Assembly: GCF_007421925.1 (NCBI RefSeq)
Contig: NZ_QMDX01000009.1
Span: forward strand, 91,721-155,720
Direction of reading: 5' to 3'
DNA length: 64,000 nt
Origin: Haloglomus irregulare
GTDB lineage: Archaea > Halobacteriota > Halobacteria > Halobacteriales > Haloarculaceae
In this document: piece by piece, positions 34,317 through 43,889 of the stretch
Numbering within the stretch: the first letter of the stretch is position 1
Layout: each line of letters opens with the position of its first letter
Translations under genes and position numbers: made by a program
The notes under the pieces: model-generated
What the model was told of the DNA's origin: nothing
What the model saw: the letters and a program-made list of their open reading frames with translations, nothing else
Database searches by the model: none

Positions 34317-35120
34317 ATGTCCCAGGACGACGCGTCCGAGCCGCTGGAAACGGTCCGTTTCCTGGCGCGTGCGGACTCGCGGGTCCACATCGTCGAGGCA
34401 CTCCTGGCGGGCCCGGCGACCCAGCGCGAGCTCCGGGCGCGACTGGACGGCTCCCGGACGACGGTCGCGCGGGCGCTTCGCTCGCTGGCCGAGCGCGGCT
34501 GGGTCGCCGACGAGGACGGCACCTACCGGCTCACGCGGCTCGGCCGGCGCATCGGGAGCGAGTTCGTCGGGCTGCTGGGGGCGGTCCGGACGACCGAGGA
34601 ACTGGAGACGTTCCTCACCTGGTTCCCCACCGACCTCGACGCCCCCGACTTCGGGTCCGCGACGGACGTCACGGTGACCACGCCCGGCGACGGGGAGCCG
34701 TACGCGCCGGCCCGGCGGCAGGCCGAGATCCTCCGAACGGCTGACCGGCTCCGCATCCTGCTCCCGTCGGTCGACATCGAGGCGACCCGGTCGCTCGCCG
34801 AGCAGGTCACGGAGCGGGGACTGGCGGTCGAGACGGTCGTCGACCCGGCGCTGGAGGCGACCATGGCGACCGAGGAGTTCGCCCCGCACGTCCGGCGCAC
34901 CATCGAGACCGGGCGGTCGACGGTCCACGTCGCGGCGTCGTCGGTTCCCCTCTACCTCGGACTAGCGGGTGACGGCCGCGTCCAGGTCGGCGTTGAGGAC
35001 GACGAGGGGTTTCCCCGCGCGCTGGTCGAGACGACCGACGACGCGGTCCGGGCGTGGGCGGAGGCGACGTACCGGGAGTACCGCGAGGCCGCCCGCGAGA
35101 GACCGGCCGCCGAGTTCTGA
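34317..35120 (+). CDS. Winged-HTH transcriptional regulator with FilR1-like C-terminal domain
   Basis: A 267-residue regulator. Residues ~10-85 form an ArsR/IclR-like winged HTH (SRVHIVEALLAGPATQRELR, GSRTTVARALRSLAERGWVA, YRLTRLGRRIGSE). Residues ~125-250 are the methanogenesis-regulatory FilR1 middle domain typical of haloarchaeal regulators (RTADRLRILLPSVDIEATRS, VHVAASSVPLYLGLAGDGRV, VGVEDDEGFPRALVETTDDA). ATG at 34317 chosen over an upstream in-frame start because the sequence before it lacks coding character and carries repeats. Ligand and targets unknown; convergent with the hydratase gene. Confidence 0.85.
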   Translation: MSQDDASEPLETVRFLARADSRVHIVEALLAGPATQRELRARLDGSRTTVARALRSLAERGWVADEDGTYRLTRLGRRIGSEFVGLLGAVRTTEELETFLTWFPTDLDAPDFGSATDVTVTTPGDGEPYAPARRQAEILRTADRLRILLPSVDIEATRSLAEQVTERGLAVETVVDPALEATMATEEFAPHVRRTIETGRSTVHVAASSVPLYLGLAGDGRVQVGVEDDEGFPRALVETTDDAVRAWAEATYREYREAARERPAAEF

Positions 35121-35130
35121 GCCGGTCGCC

Positions 35131-35895
35131 TCACGCCACCCGGAGCGAGACGCTCCCCAGCGAGCCGAACGCGGCGGTCACGGCGTCACCGGGCCCGACG
35201 GGGACCGCCTCCGTCAGCGAACCCGTCGAGACCAGCGCCCCGGCCGGAACGTGGTCGTCCCGTTCCGCGAGCCGTCCGGCCAGCCACGCGACCGCCTCGG
35301 CGGGGTGGCCCAGCACGTCGGCCCCCGTGCCGGTCGCCCGGAGCGACCCGTCGACGCGTAGCTGGACGGCCGCGGACCCCCAGTCCGTCGCCGTCGGGTC
35401 CGCGGCCGTGGGACCCGGGCGGAGCCGTGCCGCCAGCGCGTTGTCGGCGACGGCGTCGGTCGCCGTGAGCCCGCCGTCCATCCGCCTGTCGACCACCTCG
35501 ATGACGGGGACGACGGCACGGGTCGCCGCCAGCACCTCGTGGACGGCCGGCTCGCCGGAGAGGGGCTCGTCCATGACGAACGCGAGTTCGGGCTCCACCC
35601 GCGGCTCGATGAGTTCGTCGCTCGCCACGACGTCCGCGTCGAGGAGCGCGTCGTCCAGCAGCCGGCCGTGTGCGGGCTCGGCGACGCCGTACTGTGCCTG
35701 TATCGTCCCGTTGGTGAACCCGAGTTTGTAGCCGACCGGCTCGGCGCCCGCCTCGCGCCGCCGGGCGAGTGTGGCCGCTTGGACGGCGTACGAGTCGCCC
35801 ATCGAGAGGTCGTGGCTCGCCGAGAGCGGCGCGACCGGGTCGGCCGTCGCGTACGCCTCGAACAGCCGGTCCCCGAGCGCGTCGGTATCGGTCAC
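35131..35895 (-). CDS. 2-keto-4-pentenoate hydratase-like enzyme (MhpD family)
   Basis: A 254-residue FAH-superfamily hydratase/decarboxylase. MGDSYAVQAATLARRREAGA, then EPVGYKLGFTNGTIQAQYGV, EPRVEPELAFVMDEPLSGEP (metal-binding ExE) and LGHPAEAVAWLAGRLAERDD are family blocks. Enzymes of the group hydrate 2-oxopent-4-enoate or decarboxylate 4-oxalocrotonate in meta-cleavage pathways. No other pathway genes are adjacent, so the in vivo role is open. Length is normal (~260). Confidence 0.9.
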   Translation of the reverse strand: MTDTDALGDRLFEAYATADPVAPLSASHDLSMGDSYAVQAATLARRREAGAEPVGYKLGFTNGTIQAQYGVAEPAHGRLLDDALLDADVVASDELIEPRVEPELAFVMDEPLSGEPAVHEVLAATRAVVPVIEVVDRRMDGGLTATDAVADNALAARLRPGPTAADPTATDWGSAAVQLRVDGSLRATGTGADVLGHPAEAVAWLAGRLAERDDHVPAGALVSTGSLTEAVPVGPGDAVTAAFGSLGSVSLRVA

Positions 35896-35946
35896 GGGCC
35901 CCGTTTGGAGGGCTACCGGCTAAACGCTGTGGCCGGGTGGCCCGAC

Positions 35947-36726
35947 CTACAGCGACGCGTCCGGGGCGAGGACGACGTTCGTGTCAGTCGTCCCGTCGAC
36001 CGGCTCCCAGCCGTCGTGGCTCCTGACCTCGACGGGACCGAACGTGTCCCGGCCGGTCTCCCCGGCGCCGCTCGGCGCCTCGACGAAGTAGGTGAACGCC
36101 CCGTCGGCCGCCGGCTCGAACTCCACGTAGGTCGTCCCGTCCTCGGTCCGCTCCGTCCCGTCGCCGGACAGGACGGTCCAGCCGTCGGGGACGCGGTCGC
36201 GGAGCCGGACCGGCTTCGAGGCCGAGACGGAGACGTCGACCCGGTCGGTCCCGCCGCCGGTGAACACGCGGGCGTCGTCGCTCCGGGTCACGTCGAGCCG
36301 CGGCGGCCCTGCTGCCGTCCCGCAGACGCGGACCGTGTGCGTGCTCTCGCCGGCGGGCACCGACACCGTCAGCGAGCCCCGACGGCTCGCCAGCGTGATT
36401 TCGGCGTCGGTCGTCGACGCGACGGCGAGGGTCAGCTCGCGGCCGGGGTCGATGGCGGCCGCCTCCAGCCAGAGCGTCACCTCGTCGACGTCCGCCAGCG
36501 TGACCTCGAGTTCGTTCCGGGCCCGTGGCGCGCTCAGCGCGGACTCCCAGTCGATGCCGCGCTTGGGATGCGGCTCGGGCTCGGTCCCCTCGCCCCACGT
36601 GACGAGGACGTGGTCCAGGCCCAGGTCGCCGAGTGAGCCGATACCGTAGCCCCAGTCGTCGTCGCCCGCGTCCGCGCCGGTCCGGTCGATGCCGACGGCG
36701 ATGGCGGCGGCGTCCGTCCGCCGCAT
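35947..36726 (-). CDS. Secreted-protein C-terminal fragment related to the 50.7-53.9 kb subtilase tail
   Basis: A 259-residue frame from ATG 36726. The same frame stays open upstream to ~37002 with protein-like sequence (GPLTGEDYVNNAADPLEFRT, LTDDDRVHYRFTLTS) but contains no ATG, GTG or TTG, so the gene looks 5'-truncated. Residues ~110-259 form beta-rich repeats. The last ~95 residues match the C-terminus of the large S8 protease: VFTGGGTDRVDVSVS, RVPDGW, YFVEAPSGAGETG, TFGPVEV and TDTNVVLAPDASL versus VFTGGRSNQVEITVS, RVPDGW, YFVEAPSGAAETG, TFGP and TDTNYVVGPDTL. This is probably a shared adhesion or cell-surface module. No catalytic part remains. Confidence 0.6.
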   Translation of the reverse strand: MRRTDAAAIAVGIDRTGADAGDDDWGYGIGSLGDLGLDHVLVTWGEGTEPEPHPKRGIDWESALSAPRARNELEVTLADVDEVTLWLEAAAIDPGRELTLAVASTTDAEITLASRRGSLTVSVPAGESTHTVRVCGTAAGPPRLDVTRSDDARVFTGGGTDRVDVSVSASKPVRLRDRVPDGWTVLSGDGTERTEDGTTYVEFEPAADGAFTYFVEAPSGAGETGRDTFGPVEVRSHDGWEPVDGTTDTNVVLAPDASL

Positions 36727-37046
36727 CGATGTCAGCGTGAAGCGGTAGTGGACGCGGTCATCGTCGGTGAGGCGGGTCCGGAACTCCAGGGGGTCCGCCG
36801 CGTTGTTGACGTAGTCCTCGCCGGTCAGCGGCCCGGCCGCGAGTCGAGCCGCGCCCGGTGGGGCGCCGGATCTCTCGACTGCGGTCGCAGTATCGTACGC
36901 ACTCGGGCTCCCGCTCGCGTGGCCGCTCGTGAGCCTGCCGTGCGAGCGGCGTCTCGGAGCGATGACGTGGTCGGTCGTCCCGATACGGTAACCGACAACT
37001 CTCAGCGAGAGCCGTCAGCAACCAGGGACACGGTGCTCGCAGCGAG

Positions 37047-38075
37047 TCACCCGTCCCCGGCGGGCGCGGCGCTCCCGGGGGGCGTGAACTCGCCGCGGCG
37101 CGTCGCCGCCCGCAGTCCCAGCTCGGCGATAGTCCCGCCGCTCTCGACGGTCCGCCGGAGCGCGTCGAGCGCCCGCTCGAGCCGGTAGTCACTGGCCGCG
37201 TCGGCCAGCTCGCGGTCCAGCGCCTCGACCGCCGACCGCGCCGCTTCGCGGGTCTCTAGTGCGTCGTTCGCGACCTCCGCCTCCGCATCGCCGACGACGA
37301 CGGCCGTCCCCTCATCGACGACGGACCGGGCGTCCCGGCCGAGCGCCCCGAGTTCCTCGGCCGGGAACGCGTCGGGAAGCGTCTCGACGGTCGCGGCGAC
37401 AGTCCCGACGGTCTCGGCGTTATCGGCGACCCGTTCCAGTTCGCGAGCGGCGGTCCGCAGCTCGAACAGCTCCGACCGGCTCAACCCTAGCGCGTCGATC
37501 TCGTCGAGTCTTGAGAGCCCGCGCCCGAAGTGCCGGTCGATCATCGCGTACAGCCGGTCGGCCTCGTCGTCGCGGTCGGCGCCGGGTGGCGCCTCGTCGC
37601 CGGCGAGCGCGGCCATCGCGTCCCGGTGCATCGAGAGCGCGGTGTACCGGAGCTGCCGAACGGACTGGCGCACCGACACCTCGCCCGCGTCGAGCAGCGT
37701 CTGGACGGTCAGCTCCGTCTCGGTCTCAGTGGTGAGCGCGACCCCGACGAACGCGCTGGCGACCCGCTCGACGGCCTGCCGCTGGGCACGGGTGAACCCC
37801 GCCGGCGCCCGGAGGACCAGTTCCTCGAACCCCGCGGCGTACGACGCCCTCACCGTCCGTTCGAGCCGCGCGGGCGACTGGTCGCCGACGGTGAACTGGA
37901 CCTGGGACGTGGCGTCGTCCGCGGGCGACTCCGGCTCGATTACCAGCTGCTCGTCGCCGTGGATGTCGATGTAGACGGTCGTCCCGGCGGTGATGCCGGT
38001 CCGCTCCGCCCACTGTTTCGGAAGCGATACTGTGTATGTCCCGCTGCCGACTTGCTGGACCTTACGTTGCTCCAT
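37047..38075 (-). CDS. AbrB/PhoU-domain phosphate uptake regulator
   Basis: A 342-residue protein. The N-terminal ~50 residues are a SpoVT-AbrB DNA-binding domain (RKVQQVGSGTYTVSLPKQWA, AGTTVYIDIHGDEQLVI). The rest is a PhoU-like helical domain (RYTALSMHRDAMAALAGDEA, ELRTAARELERVADNAETVG). Such fusions sit at the end of haloarchaeal pst operons and are thought to regulate phosphate genes. Its ATG overlaps the stop of the upstream phoU by one base (TGATG). Last gene of the pst operon. Confidence 0.9.
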   Translation of the reverse strand: MEQRKVQQVGSGTYTVSLPKQWAERTGITAGTTVYIDIHGDEQLVIEPESPADDATSQVQFTVGDQSPARLERTVRASYAAGFEELVLRAPAGFTRAQRQAVERVASAFVGVALTTETETELTVQTLLDAGEVSVRQSVRQLRYTALSMHRDAMAALAGDEAPPGADRDDEADRLYAMIDRHFGRGLSRLDEIDALGLSRSELFELRTAARELERVADNAETVGTVAATVETLPDAFPAEELGALGRDARSVVDEGTAVVVGDAEAEVANDALETREAARSAVEALDRELADAASDYRLERALDALRRTVESGGTIAELGLRAATRRGEFTPPGSAAPAGDG

Positions 38076-38749
38076 CAGTAGATCAGCTCCGGGTCGCTCT
38101 CGACCATGTACAGCGTTCGCGTGGCGATGTTGACCGTGTGGTCGTCGATGCGTTCGAAATCACGGACGGTGAGGAGCAGCCGGGAAACATTATCCAGCAG
38201 CCGTTCCAGCTCCCAGGCATCGGTCGCGGCCTCCCGCTCGATGAGGTCATGAGCGACCGCGTCGGAGGCCCGCGCACACAGCGCGTCGATCTCGTCGTCA
38301 TCCGCGTGGATGGATTGGCACGCGGCGGCGTCCCGGCCGGTGTACGCGTCGAGGCTCCGGCGGACGAGCGACCGGGCTGCCGACCCGATATCGGAAACTG
38401 CGACCTCCGGCGTGAGGTCACCGCCCGTGTCCGCGGCGTACCGGCCGAGGTTCGACGCGAGATCGGCGATTCGTCCGAGGTCGGTGAGAATATCGAACGA
38501 GGCGGCGACGAACCGGAGGTCGCCAACGGCCGGCTGCTGGAGCGCGAACAGGTCGATACACCGGGATTCGAGCCCGAGATACCGCCCGTTTACCGCGGCG
38601 TCCCCCCCTGCGACCTCCTGGCCGAGCGCCCCGTCGCCGGTCCGGAGTGCCGTCAGCGCCTCGTCGAGTCGGCCGAGCACGAACTCCCCCATCACGGGCA
38701 CGTCGTCGCGGAGGGCGTCGAACTCGTCCTGGTGCTGCTCCCGAGCCAT
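38075..38749 (-). CDS. phoU: Phosphate signaling complex protein PhoU
   Basis: A 224-residue protein with two PhoU three-helix bundles. Typical acidic metal-binding E/DxxxD segments are VNGRYLGLESRCIDLFALQQ and QSIHADDDEIDALCARASDA; FDILTDLGRIADLASNLGRY and RDFERIDDHTVNIATRTLYM complete each bundle. PhoU links PstSCAB to phosphate signalling and limits uptake. The ATG at 38749 lies 5 nt after the pstB stop; the frame extends further upstream but that region is pstB. Length is standard. Confidence 0.94.
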   Translation of the reverse strand: MAREQHQDEFDALRDDVPVMGEFVLGRLDEALTALRTGDGALGQEVAGGDAAVNGRYLGLESRCIDLFALQQPAVGDLRFVAASFDILTDLGRIADLASNLGRYAADTGGDLTPEVAVSDIGSAARSLVRRSLDAYTGRDAAACQSIHADDDEIDALCARASDAVAHDLIEREAATDAWELERLLDNVSRLLLTVRDFERIDDHTVNIATRTLYMVESDPELIY

Positions 38750-38754
38750 CGCTC

Positions 38755-39669
38755 TCACCCGAACTTGCCGGTGATGTAGTCCTCGACCCGCTCGCTCCGG
38801 GGGTCCTCGAACACCTGGTCCGTGTCGCCGTACTCGACGAGTTCGCCACCGGTGAGGAAGACGGCCGTCTGGTCGGAGATGCGGGCCGCCTGCTGCATGT
38901 TGTGGGTGACGATGACGACGGTGTAGTCCTCGGCCAGCTCCTCGATGAGGTCCTCGATCTTCGAGGTGGCGATGGGGTCGAGTGCGGAGGCGGGCTCGTC
39001 CATCAGGATGACCTCCGGGTCGACCGAGAGGCAGCGGGCGATGCAGAGCCGCTGCTGCTGGCCGCCCGACAGCCCGAGGGCGTTGTCGTCGAGCCGGTCC
39101 TGCACCTCGTCCCACAGCGCCGCGTCGCGGAGACAGCGCTCGACCAGTTGCTCGCGCTCGTCCTCGTCGCTCCGGTCGAGCAGCCGCGCCAGCAGCCCCG
39201 TCTGCAGGTCGCCATGCTTCTCCGGTCCGTACGCGATGTTCTCGCGGATTGATTTGGGGAACGGGTTCGGTGACTGGAACACCATCCCGACGCGCTTGCG
39301 GAGTTCGACCAAGTTCACGCTCTCCTGGTAGATCTCCTGCCCGTCGATCCGGACGGAGCCGTCAACCTCGGCGCTCCGGATGCGGTCGTTCATCCGGTTG
39401 AGACACCGGAGGAACGTCGACTTCCCGCAGCCCGAGGGGCCGATGAGCGCCGTGACACTCTCCTCCGGAATCTCGATGGAGACCTTCTTCAGCGCGTAGT
39501 CGTCGCCGTAGTAGACGTCGAGGTCCTCGGCAGCGAGCTTCGTCCGACCGTCGAACACGTACTCGCGCCACTCCTCGCGGACCTGTTCTTCGGTCTCGCC
39601 GCTGGTCGTCTCGAGGGGCTGGTCCGTTGCTGTCTCCGTTCGTTCCGCTGTCTCTGTTGTTTCACTCAT
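38755..39669 (-). CDS. pstB: Phosphate ABC transporter ATP-binding protein PstB
   Basis: A 304-residue ABC ATPase. Walker [22 protein letters not shown]-loop [20 protein letters not shown], signature [18 protein letters not shown], Walker [17 protein letters not shown] and H-loop [20 protein letters not shown] are all canonical PstB. The N-terminal ~50 residues are an acidic Thr/Glu-rich extension not found in bacterial PstB (~250). The ATG at 39669 overlaps the pstA stop (ATGA). Confidence 0.96.
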   Translation of the reverse strand: MSETTETAERTETATDQPLETTSGETEEQVREEWREYVFDGRTKLAAEDLDVYYGDDYALKKVSIEIPEESVTALIGPSGCGKSTFLRCLNRMNDRIRSAEVDGSVRIDGQEIYQESVNLVELRKRVGMVFQSPNPFPKSIRENIAYGPEKHGDLQTGLLARLLDRSDEDEREQLVERCLRDAALWDEVQDRLDDNALGLSGGQQQRLCIARCLSVDPEVILMDEPASALDPIATSKIEDLIEELAEDYTVVIVTHNMQQAARISDQTAVFLTGGELVEYGDTDQVFEDPRSERVEDYITGKFG

Positions 39670-41285
39670 GATTGAAGCCGCCTCCGGAAGTAGTACCGCG
39701 CGCCGATACCGATCGCGTAGAAGGACAACACCACCACCAGCAGGATCAGTGCCGTCGCCCACTGGAAGTCGGCCGGGTTGGCGACGGTGTCCCCCAGGCC
39801 GACGCCGGCCGTGATAAGGGCGTACAGCTGGAACGGGAGCGCCGTCGTCGCCTGCAGCAGTTCAGGGTTGGCGACGAACGGCGGCGCACCCGTGAACTGG
39901 AACCCGCCGATGACGTCGACGGTCTGTCCGCCGGGGACGAACGTCCCGCCGGTCATCGTCAGCAGGATGGGGGCCGTCTCGCCGGCGATTCGACCGACCC
40001 CGAGGATGACGCCCGTAACGACACCGGGCAGCGCCGCCGGGATGACGACGCTACGGATGGTCTGCCACTTGGAGACACCCAGTGCCGCGCTCGCGTCGCG
40101 GTACTCGTCGGGGACCGCGAGGATCGCCTCCCGGCTCGTGATGAGCACCAGCGGGAGGAGCATGAACCCGAGCGTCAACATCCCCGAAATCAGCGACTTG
40201 TTCCCCCCGAAGCGTGGGACGAGGAAGGCGAAGCCGAACAGGCCGAACACGATGCTGGGCGTGCTCCAGAGCCCGTTGGTCGCCACCTCGACGGCCTGTG
40301 TCAGCCGGCCGCGCTCGGCGTACTCAGTGAGGAAGATCGCCGCGCCGACCCCCAGCGGCACCGCGAACACCACCGCGCCGATGACGAGCCAGACCGTGCC
40401 GACGATCGCCGGCAGCACCCCCTGGAAGTCGTTCAGCAGCGCGGCCCCGTTCATGACGAACGGGAGCGAGAACGGGAGCGCGACCGAGACGCCGAACAGT
40501 CCGACCTCCGGCCCCACGCCGGGACCGAACTCGAAGCCGGTCAACAGCCCCGGAACCCCCCGCAGGGTGGTGAACGCGATCAGGACGAACAACACGCCGA
40601 TGATGGCACCGGCGTTCACGTAGACGAGCACGTACGCCCCGATGTGACGACCGCGAGCGCCGAACCCGCCGTACGCTTTGGCAGCGGCCCAGCCGGAGAT
40701 GAGCGCACAGAGCAGCGTCAGCACGGGGATGACGAACTCCGCGGTGAACGACGCCTGCTGTTCGAAGCCAAGAGCCCACACCCACGACGGTCCGATCGTC
40801 CCGGTGACGAAGACGATACCCGTCAGCAGGGTGAGCGCACCCGCCGGGAGCGTCGAGCCGATGTCCTCCCGGGGGAGCGCGGTCAGCGCGAAGGTGCCCC
40901 CCCCGACCACGGAGGCGACCAGGAACGAGCCGAGGCTCCCCAGCCCGGCCGTCTGGGAGGCGACCAGCCCGCCGATTACGAACCAGATAGTCGAGAAGGC
41001 AGTCGCCGCGACGAGGCCGGCGCTCGGGCTCGGCTCGGTCTCGACGTAGCCGAGATACGAGCCGACGCCGAACGTGATCACGGCGCCCCCGAGCGCCATC
41101 AGTATCAGCCCGAGCAGCGTGACGACCGGCACGCCCGCGACGGGCTCGCTGATCGTGATCGCCTCGAACAGCGCCGCCAGCGCCAGCGCGAACAGGAGGA
41201 CCGCGAGGCCGACCGCCCCCGCCGCGACCGCGTTCGTCTGCGAGGTTCCGCCCGTGACGAGGTCGCCTTCGGTCGCACCCGCCAT
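39666..41285 (-). CDS. pstA: Phosphate ABC transporter permease PstA (with N-terminal membrane extension)
   Basis: A 539-residue permease. The C-terminal ~290 residues are the PstA core with the EAA-like loop ([40 protein letters not shown]) and [20 protein letters not shown]. The N-terminal ~240 residues add six to seven extra hydrophobic segments, roughly doubling bacterial PstA (~290). With PstC it forms the phosphate channel. It overlaps pstC and pstB by ATGA junctions at both ends. Confidence 0.94.
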   Translation of the reverse strand: MAGATEGDLVTGGTSQTNAVAAGAVGLAVLLFALALAALFEAITISEPVAGVPVVTLLGLILMALGGAVITFGVGSYLGYVETEPSPSAGLVAATAFSTIWFVIGGLVASQTAGLGSLGSFLVASVVGGGTFALTALPREDIGSTLPAGALTLLTGIVFVTGTIGPSWVWALGFEQQASFTAEFVIPVLTLLCALISGWAAAKAYGGFGARGRHIGAYVLVYVNAGAIIGVLFVLIAFTTLRGVPGLLTGFEFGPGVGPEVGLFGVSVALPFSLPFVMNGAALLNDFQGVLPAIVGTVWLVIGAVVFAVPLGVGAAIFLTEYAERGRLTQAVEVATNGLWSTPSIVFGLFGFAFLVPRFGGNKSLISGMLTLGFMLLPLVLITSREAILAVPDEYRDASAALGVSKWQTIRSVVIPAALPGVVTGVILGVGRIAGETAPILLTMTGGTFVPGGQTVDVIGGFQFTGAPPFVANPELLQATTALPFQLYALITAGVGLGDTVANPADFQWATALILLVVVLSFYAIGIGARYYFRRRLQS

Positions 41286-42415
41286 CAGACATCACCCCCG
41301 AACTTCCGGCGCATCCGCCACTCGATGTACTGTGCCCCGATGGAGATGACGAGCACCGTGATGAACAGGATGACGCCTGCGACGAACAGCGCGTCCATCT
41401 GGAGCCCGTCGGCCTCCCCGTAGTTGTTAGCAATGAGTGAGGTGAGCGTCGCCTGGCCGTAGAAGACGTTGTACAGCGGCTCCGTCAACTGCGGCACGCC
41501 CCGGAGCATGACCGTCGCGGCCATCGTCTCGCCGATGGCCCGCCCCACGCCCAGCAGGACCGCCGCGGAAACCCCCGAGAACGCCGCCGGCAGGGTGATG
41601 GAGGTCATCGTCTGCCAGTCCGTCGTTCCCATCGCGAGCGACCCGCTCTTCATGGACTCCGGCACGCTCGAGAGGGCGTCCTCGGCGACGGAGACGACCG
41701 TCGGCAGCGCCATCAGCCCGACGACGATCCCGACGAACAGGTACGTCCCCTGTCCGGTGGTCCGGAACTGGTCGGCCGCCCACGGGCTCAGGATGGTGAA
41801 CCCGATGAACCCGTAGACGATGGAGGGGATACCGGCGAGGATCTCCACGCCGGGCTTGATGACCTCACGGACGACCGGGGGGGCGATTTCCGAGAGGAAC
41901 AGCGCCGCCGCGATGCCCAGTGGCGCGGCGATGGCCGTCGCGATGAGTGTCACCATCACCGTCCCGTGAATCATCGGGATCATCGAGTACCGGACCGGCG
42001 GGGAGACCGCGTCCCACTGCGTCTGCGTGAACAGCCGCAGTCCCGGCACGGTGATGCCGGACACGGTCACGCTCTCGTACTGGATGACGGGGAGCGACTC
42101 GACGAAGATGAACACGGTAATCAACAGCAGGATCAGAATTGTCGAGACCATCATCGAGAACGTCAGCACCCGGGCGGTCAGGCCCTGATGGCGTGCCCAG
42201 CCGTACCCCGCGCTGCCGAGGAAGACGACGAACGGAACGATCGTCAGCGGCGAGACCGCCAGGAACCCGGCAAGTGCCGCCAGCAGCGAGACCGCCATGA
42301 CCCCGACCGTGACCAGTGCCTCCGGCTCGGTCTCGTCGACGAAATCGCGGAGCTGGCGGCGCCGTCGCGCCAGCCTGCCCGTCCCGGCGCCCGCCTCGTT
42401 CGATGTACGTGCCAT
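41285..42415 (-). CDS. pstC: Phosphate ABC transporter permease PstC
   Basis: A 376-residue permease. A cytosolic basic N-terminus (GTGRLARRRRQLRDFVDETE) and two extra hydrophobic helices (~35-85) precede the PstC core: YSMIPMIHGTVMVTLIATAI, PGVEILAGIPSIVYGFIGF, the EAA loop SVPESMKSGSLAMGTTDWQT and GVGRAIGETMAATVMLRGVP. It pairs with PstA. The gene starts 63 nt after the pstS stop. Confidence 0.95.
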   Translation of the reverse strand: MARTSNEAGAGTGRLARRRRQLRDFVDETEPEALVTVGVMAVSLLAALAGFLAVSPLTIVPFVVFLGSAGYGWARHQGLTARVLTFSMMVSTILILLLITVFIFVESLPVIQYESVTVSGITVPGLRLFTQTQWDAVSPPVRYSMIPMIHGTVMVTLIATAIAAPLGIAAALFLSEIAPPVVREVIKPGVEILAGIPSIVYGFIGFTILSPWAADQFRTTGQGTYLFVGIVVGLMALPTVVSVAEDALSSVPESMKSGSLAMGTTDWQTMTSITLPAAFSGVSAAVLLGVGRAIGETMAATVMLRGVPQLTEPLYNVFYGQATLTSLIANNYGEADGLQMDALFVAGVILFITVLVISIGAQYIEWRMRRKFGGDV

Positions 42416-42478
42416 GATGTGTGGTGTGCGATGGATCGGAAGGGTCGCAGTCGGTCCTTCGTTGGCGGGGACGCCGTC

Positions 42479-43672
42479 TCAGGCCTGTTCCGGCAGCTTG
42501 TCCGACTCGGATTCGAGGTCCTTCGTCGGAAGCGGAATGTAGTTGTTCTGCTCGACGAAGACGATCTGGCCGAACTCCGTCAGGAACATGTTGAGGAAGG
42601 CACCCTCCCGCTTATCCGTCCCACTGGGGGTGCCCTCCGTGATCTTCGTGTACATGTGGAGGTCACGGTTCAGCGGGTACGCGCTGTCGAAGATGGTGTT
42701 CTCGGCGTCCTTGTCGGGTTTGTAGACGGTCCCCTCGAAGTTGATCGCGATCGGCTGGACCGACTCGCTGGTGAACGCCAGCGCCATGTACGCGATGGCG
42801 CCGTCGTTGTTGGAGACGGCCTCGGCGACCTGCTGGTTCTGCCCGAACCGGGAGGCGACGCCCGGCATCGGGGCCTCGGCGTCACCCAGCATGTTGAGCC
42901 GGAACGCCGTATCCGTCCCCGAGCCCTCCGCGCGGCCGATGACGAAGACCTCCTGATCGGGGCCGCCGACTTCTGACCAGTTGGTGATCTCGTCCTGGTA
43001 GATCTTCCGGATCTGCTCACCGGTGAGCTGCTGGACGCCGTTGTCGTAGATGTCGCTGCTCACGACGACCGGCTGGCCGTCGCGACCGACGACGTGGTCG
43101 ACGAACTGCTCCTCGGCCTCGGAGTCGCTGATGCCCAGTTCCGCCGTGATCGGGCCGGAGGAATTCCCGATGTCGACCAGTTCGTCACGGACTGCCTTGC
43201 AACCCGTACCGGAGTGACTCAGGCTGACCGTCGTGTTGTACGGCGGGTTCGAGCGCTGCTCCGTCGGCTCGAAGCCGTACAGGCCCGCGAAGTAGTCGGC
43301 GAGGTTCTGGTCCGTGTCGAGTTCGTTCCAGCCAGGGACTGTACTCTCATCGTTCGAGCCCCAGTACTCGCCGTCGCTCGTCGGCGCGTTGGCGTTCCAG
43401 TAGGAGCTCCCTTTGTTCGAGATCGGGTATACCGTCGAGGACCCCTCGGCGGTGAGCAGTGCTGCACCGCTCCCACCATCGCCGCCGTCACCGCCGCTGC
43501 CATCGCTACCATCCTCCCCGTCGTCACCGCCGCTGCCATCGCTACCATCCTCCCCGTCGTCACCGTCGCCGCCATCTCCCGTGCAGCCCGCCAGCCCCGC
43601 CGCTCCGATGGCGCCCGAGGTGACGAGGAACTTCCGCCGTGATACGCCGGTGGCCGTTGTGCCATCAGACAT
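42479..43672 (-). CDS. pstS: Phosphate-binding lipoprotein PstS
   Basis: A 397-residue substrate-binding protein with a twin-arginine signal (SRRKFLVTSGAIGAAGLAGC) ending in a lipobox Cys (LAGC). A Gly/Asp linker follows with two identical copies of a 12-residue unit (DDGEDGSDGSGG). The mature domain has phosphate-binding PBP features: TAEGSSTVYPISNKGSSYWN (GSST), SHSGTGCKAVRD (SGTG), FVIGRAEGSGTDTAFRLNML and NDGAIAYMALAF. ATG 43672 preferred to GTG 43675. First gene of the pstS-C-A-B-phoU-phoU2 operon. Confidence 0.96.
   Translation of the reverse strand: MSDGTTATGVSRRKFLVTSGAIGAAGLAGCTGDGGDGDDGEDGSDGSGGDDGEDGSDGSGGDGGDGGSGAALLTAEGSSTVYPISNKGSSYWNANAPTSDGEYWGSNDESTVPGWNELDTDQNLADYFAGLYGFEPTEQRSNPPYNTTVSLSHSGTGCKAVRDELVDIGNSSGPITAELGISDSEAEEQFVDHVVGRDGQPVVVSSDIYDNGVQQLTGEQIRKIYQDEITNWSEVGGPDQEVFVIGRAEGSGTDTAFRLNMLGDAEAPMPGVASRFGQNQQVAEAVSNNDGAIAYMALAFTSESVQPIAINFEGTVYKPDKDAENTIFDSAYPLNRDLHMYTKITEGTPSGTDKREGAFLNMFLTEFGQIVFVEQNNYIPLPTKDLESESDKLPEQA
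43487..43558 (-). repeat. 36-bp tandem repeat encoding the PstS linker (2 copies)
   Basis: Two near-perfect 36-bp copies (period from 43491 to 43527) encode a 12-residue Asp/Gly/Ser unit of the lipoprotein linker. Copy number could vary between strains. Confidence 0.75.
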
Positions 43673-43889
43673 CACCTGAATCCATCCGGGATTCGATTAA
43701 ATCAGTTTATAATACCGATACGGGCCAGTACGCGCCAATATAGAGACAATTAATTGGCCCCGTCACCCCATATTCCGGCCTATTCCAGTATAAAGAGCTA
43801 TATAACATGTAATACCCCTAAATGCGCTAGTTTTCTCGAACGTAGCAATCTGACAGAAGATATACTAACCTCTGTAGAAACCGAACGGT
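43673..43889. promoter_or_regulatory. AT-rich divergent control region of the pst operon
   Basis: For pstS (minus): TTTAAT at ~43696-43702 and TTATAAAC at ~43705-43712, ~25 and ~37 nt before the ATG. For the plus-strand coiled-coil gene: GATATACTAAC at 43859-43868, 28 nt before its ATG, and a second TATA-rich stretch (AGTATAAAGAGCTATATAAC, 43788-43807). Between them are a perfect 10-bp palindrome CAATTAATTG (43747-43756) and the direct repeat TATTCC (43771-43776, 43781-43786) with 10-bp period. These are candidate phosphate-response (P-box-like) elements; inferred. Confidence 0.55.

Noticed and set aside
39672..41423. 583-codon plus-strand frame over pstA
   Set aside because: Gln/Arg/Asp-rich shadow of a hydrophobic permease on the other strand.
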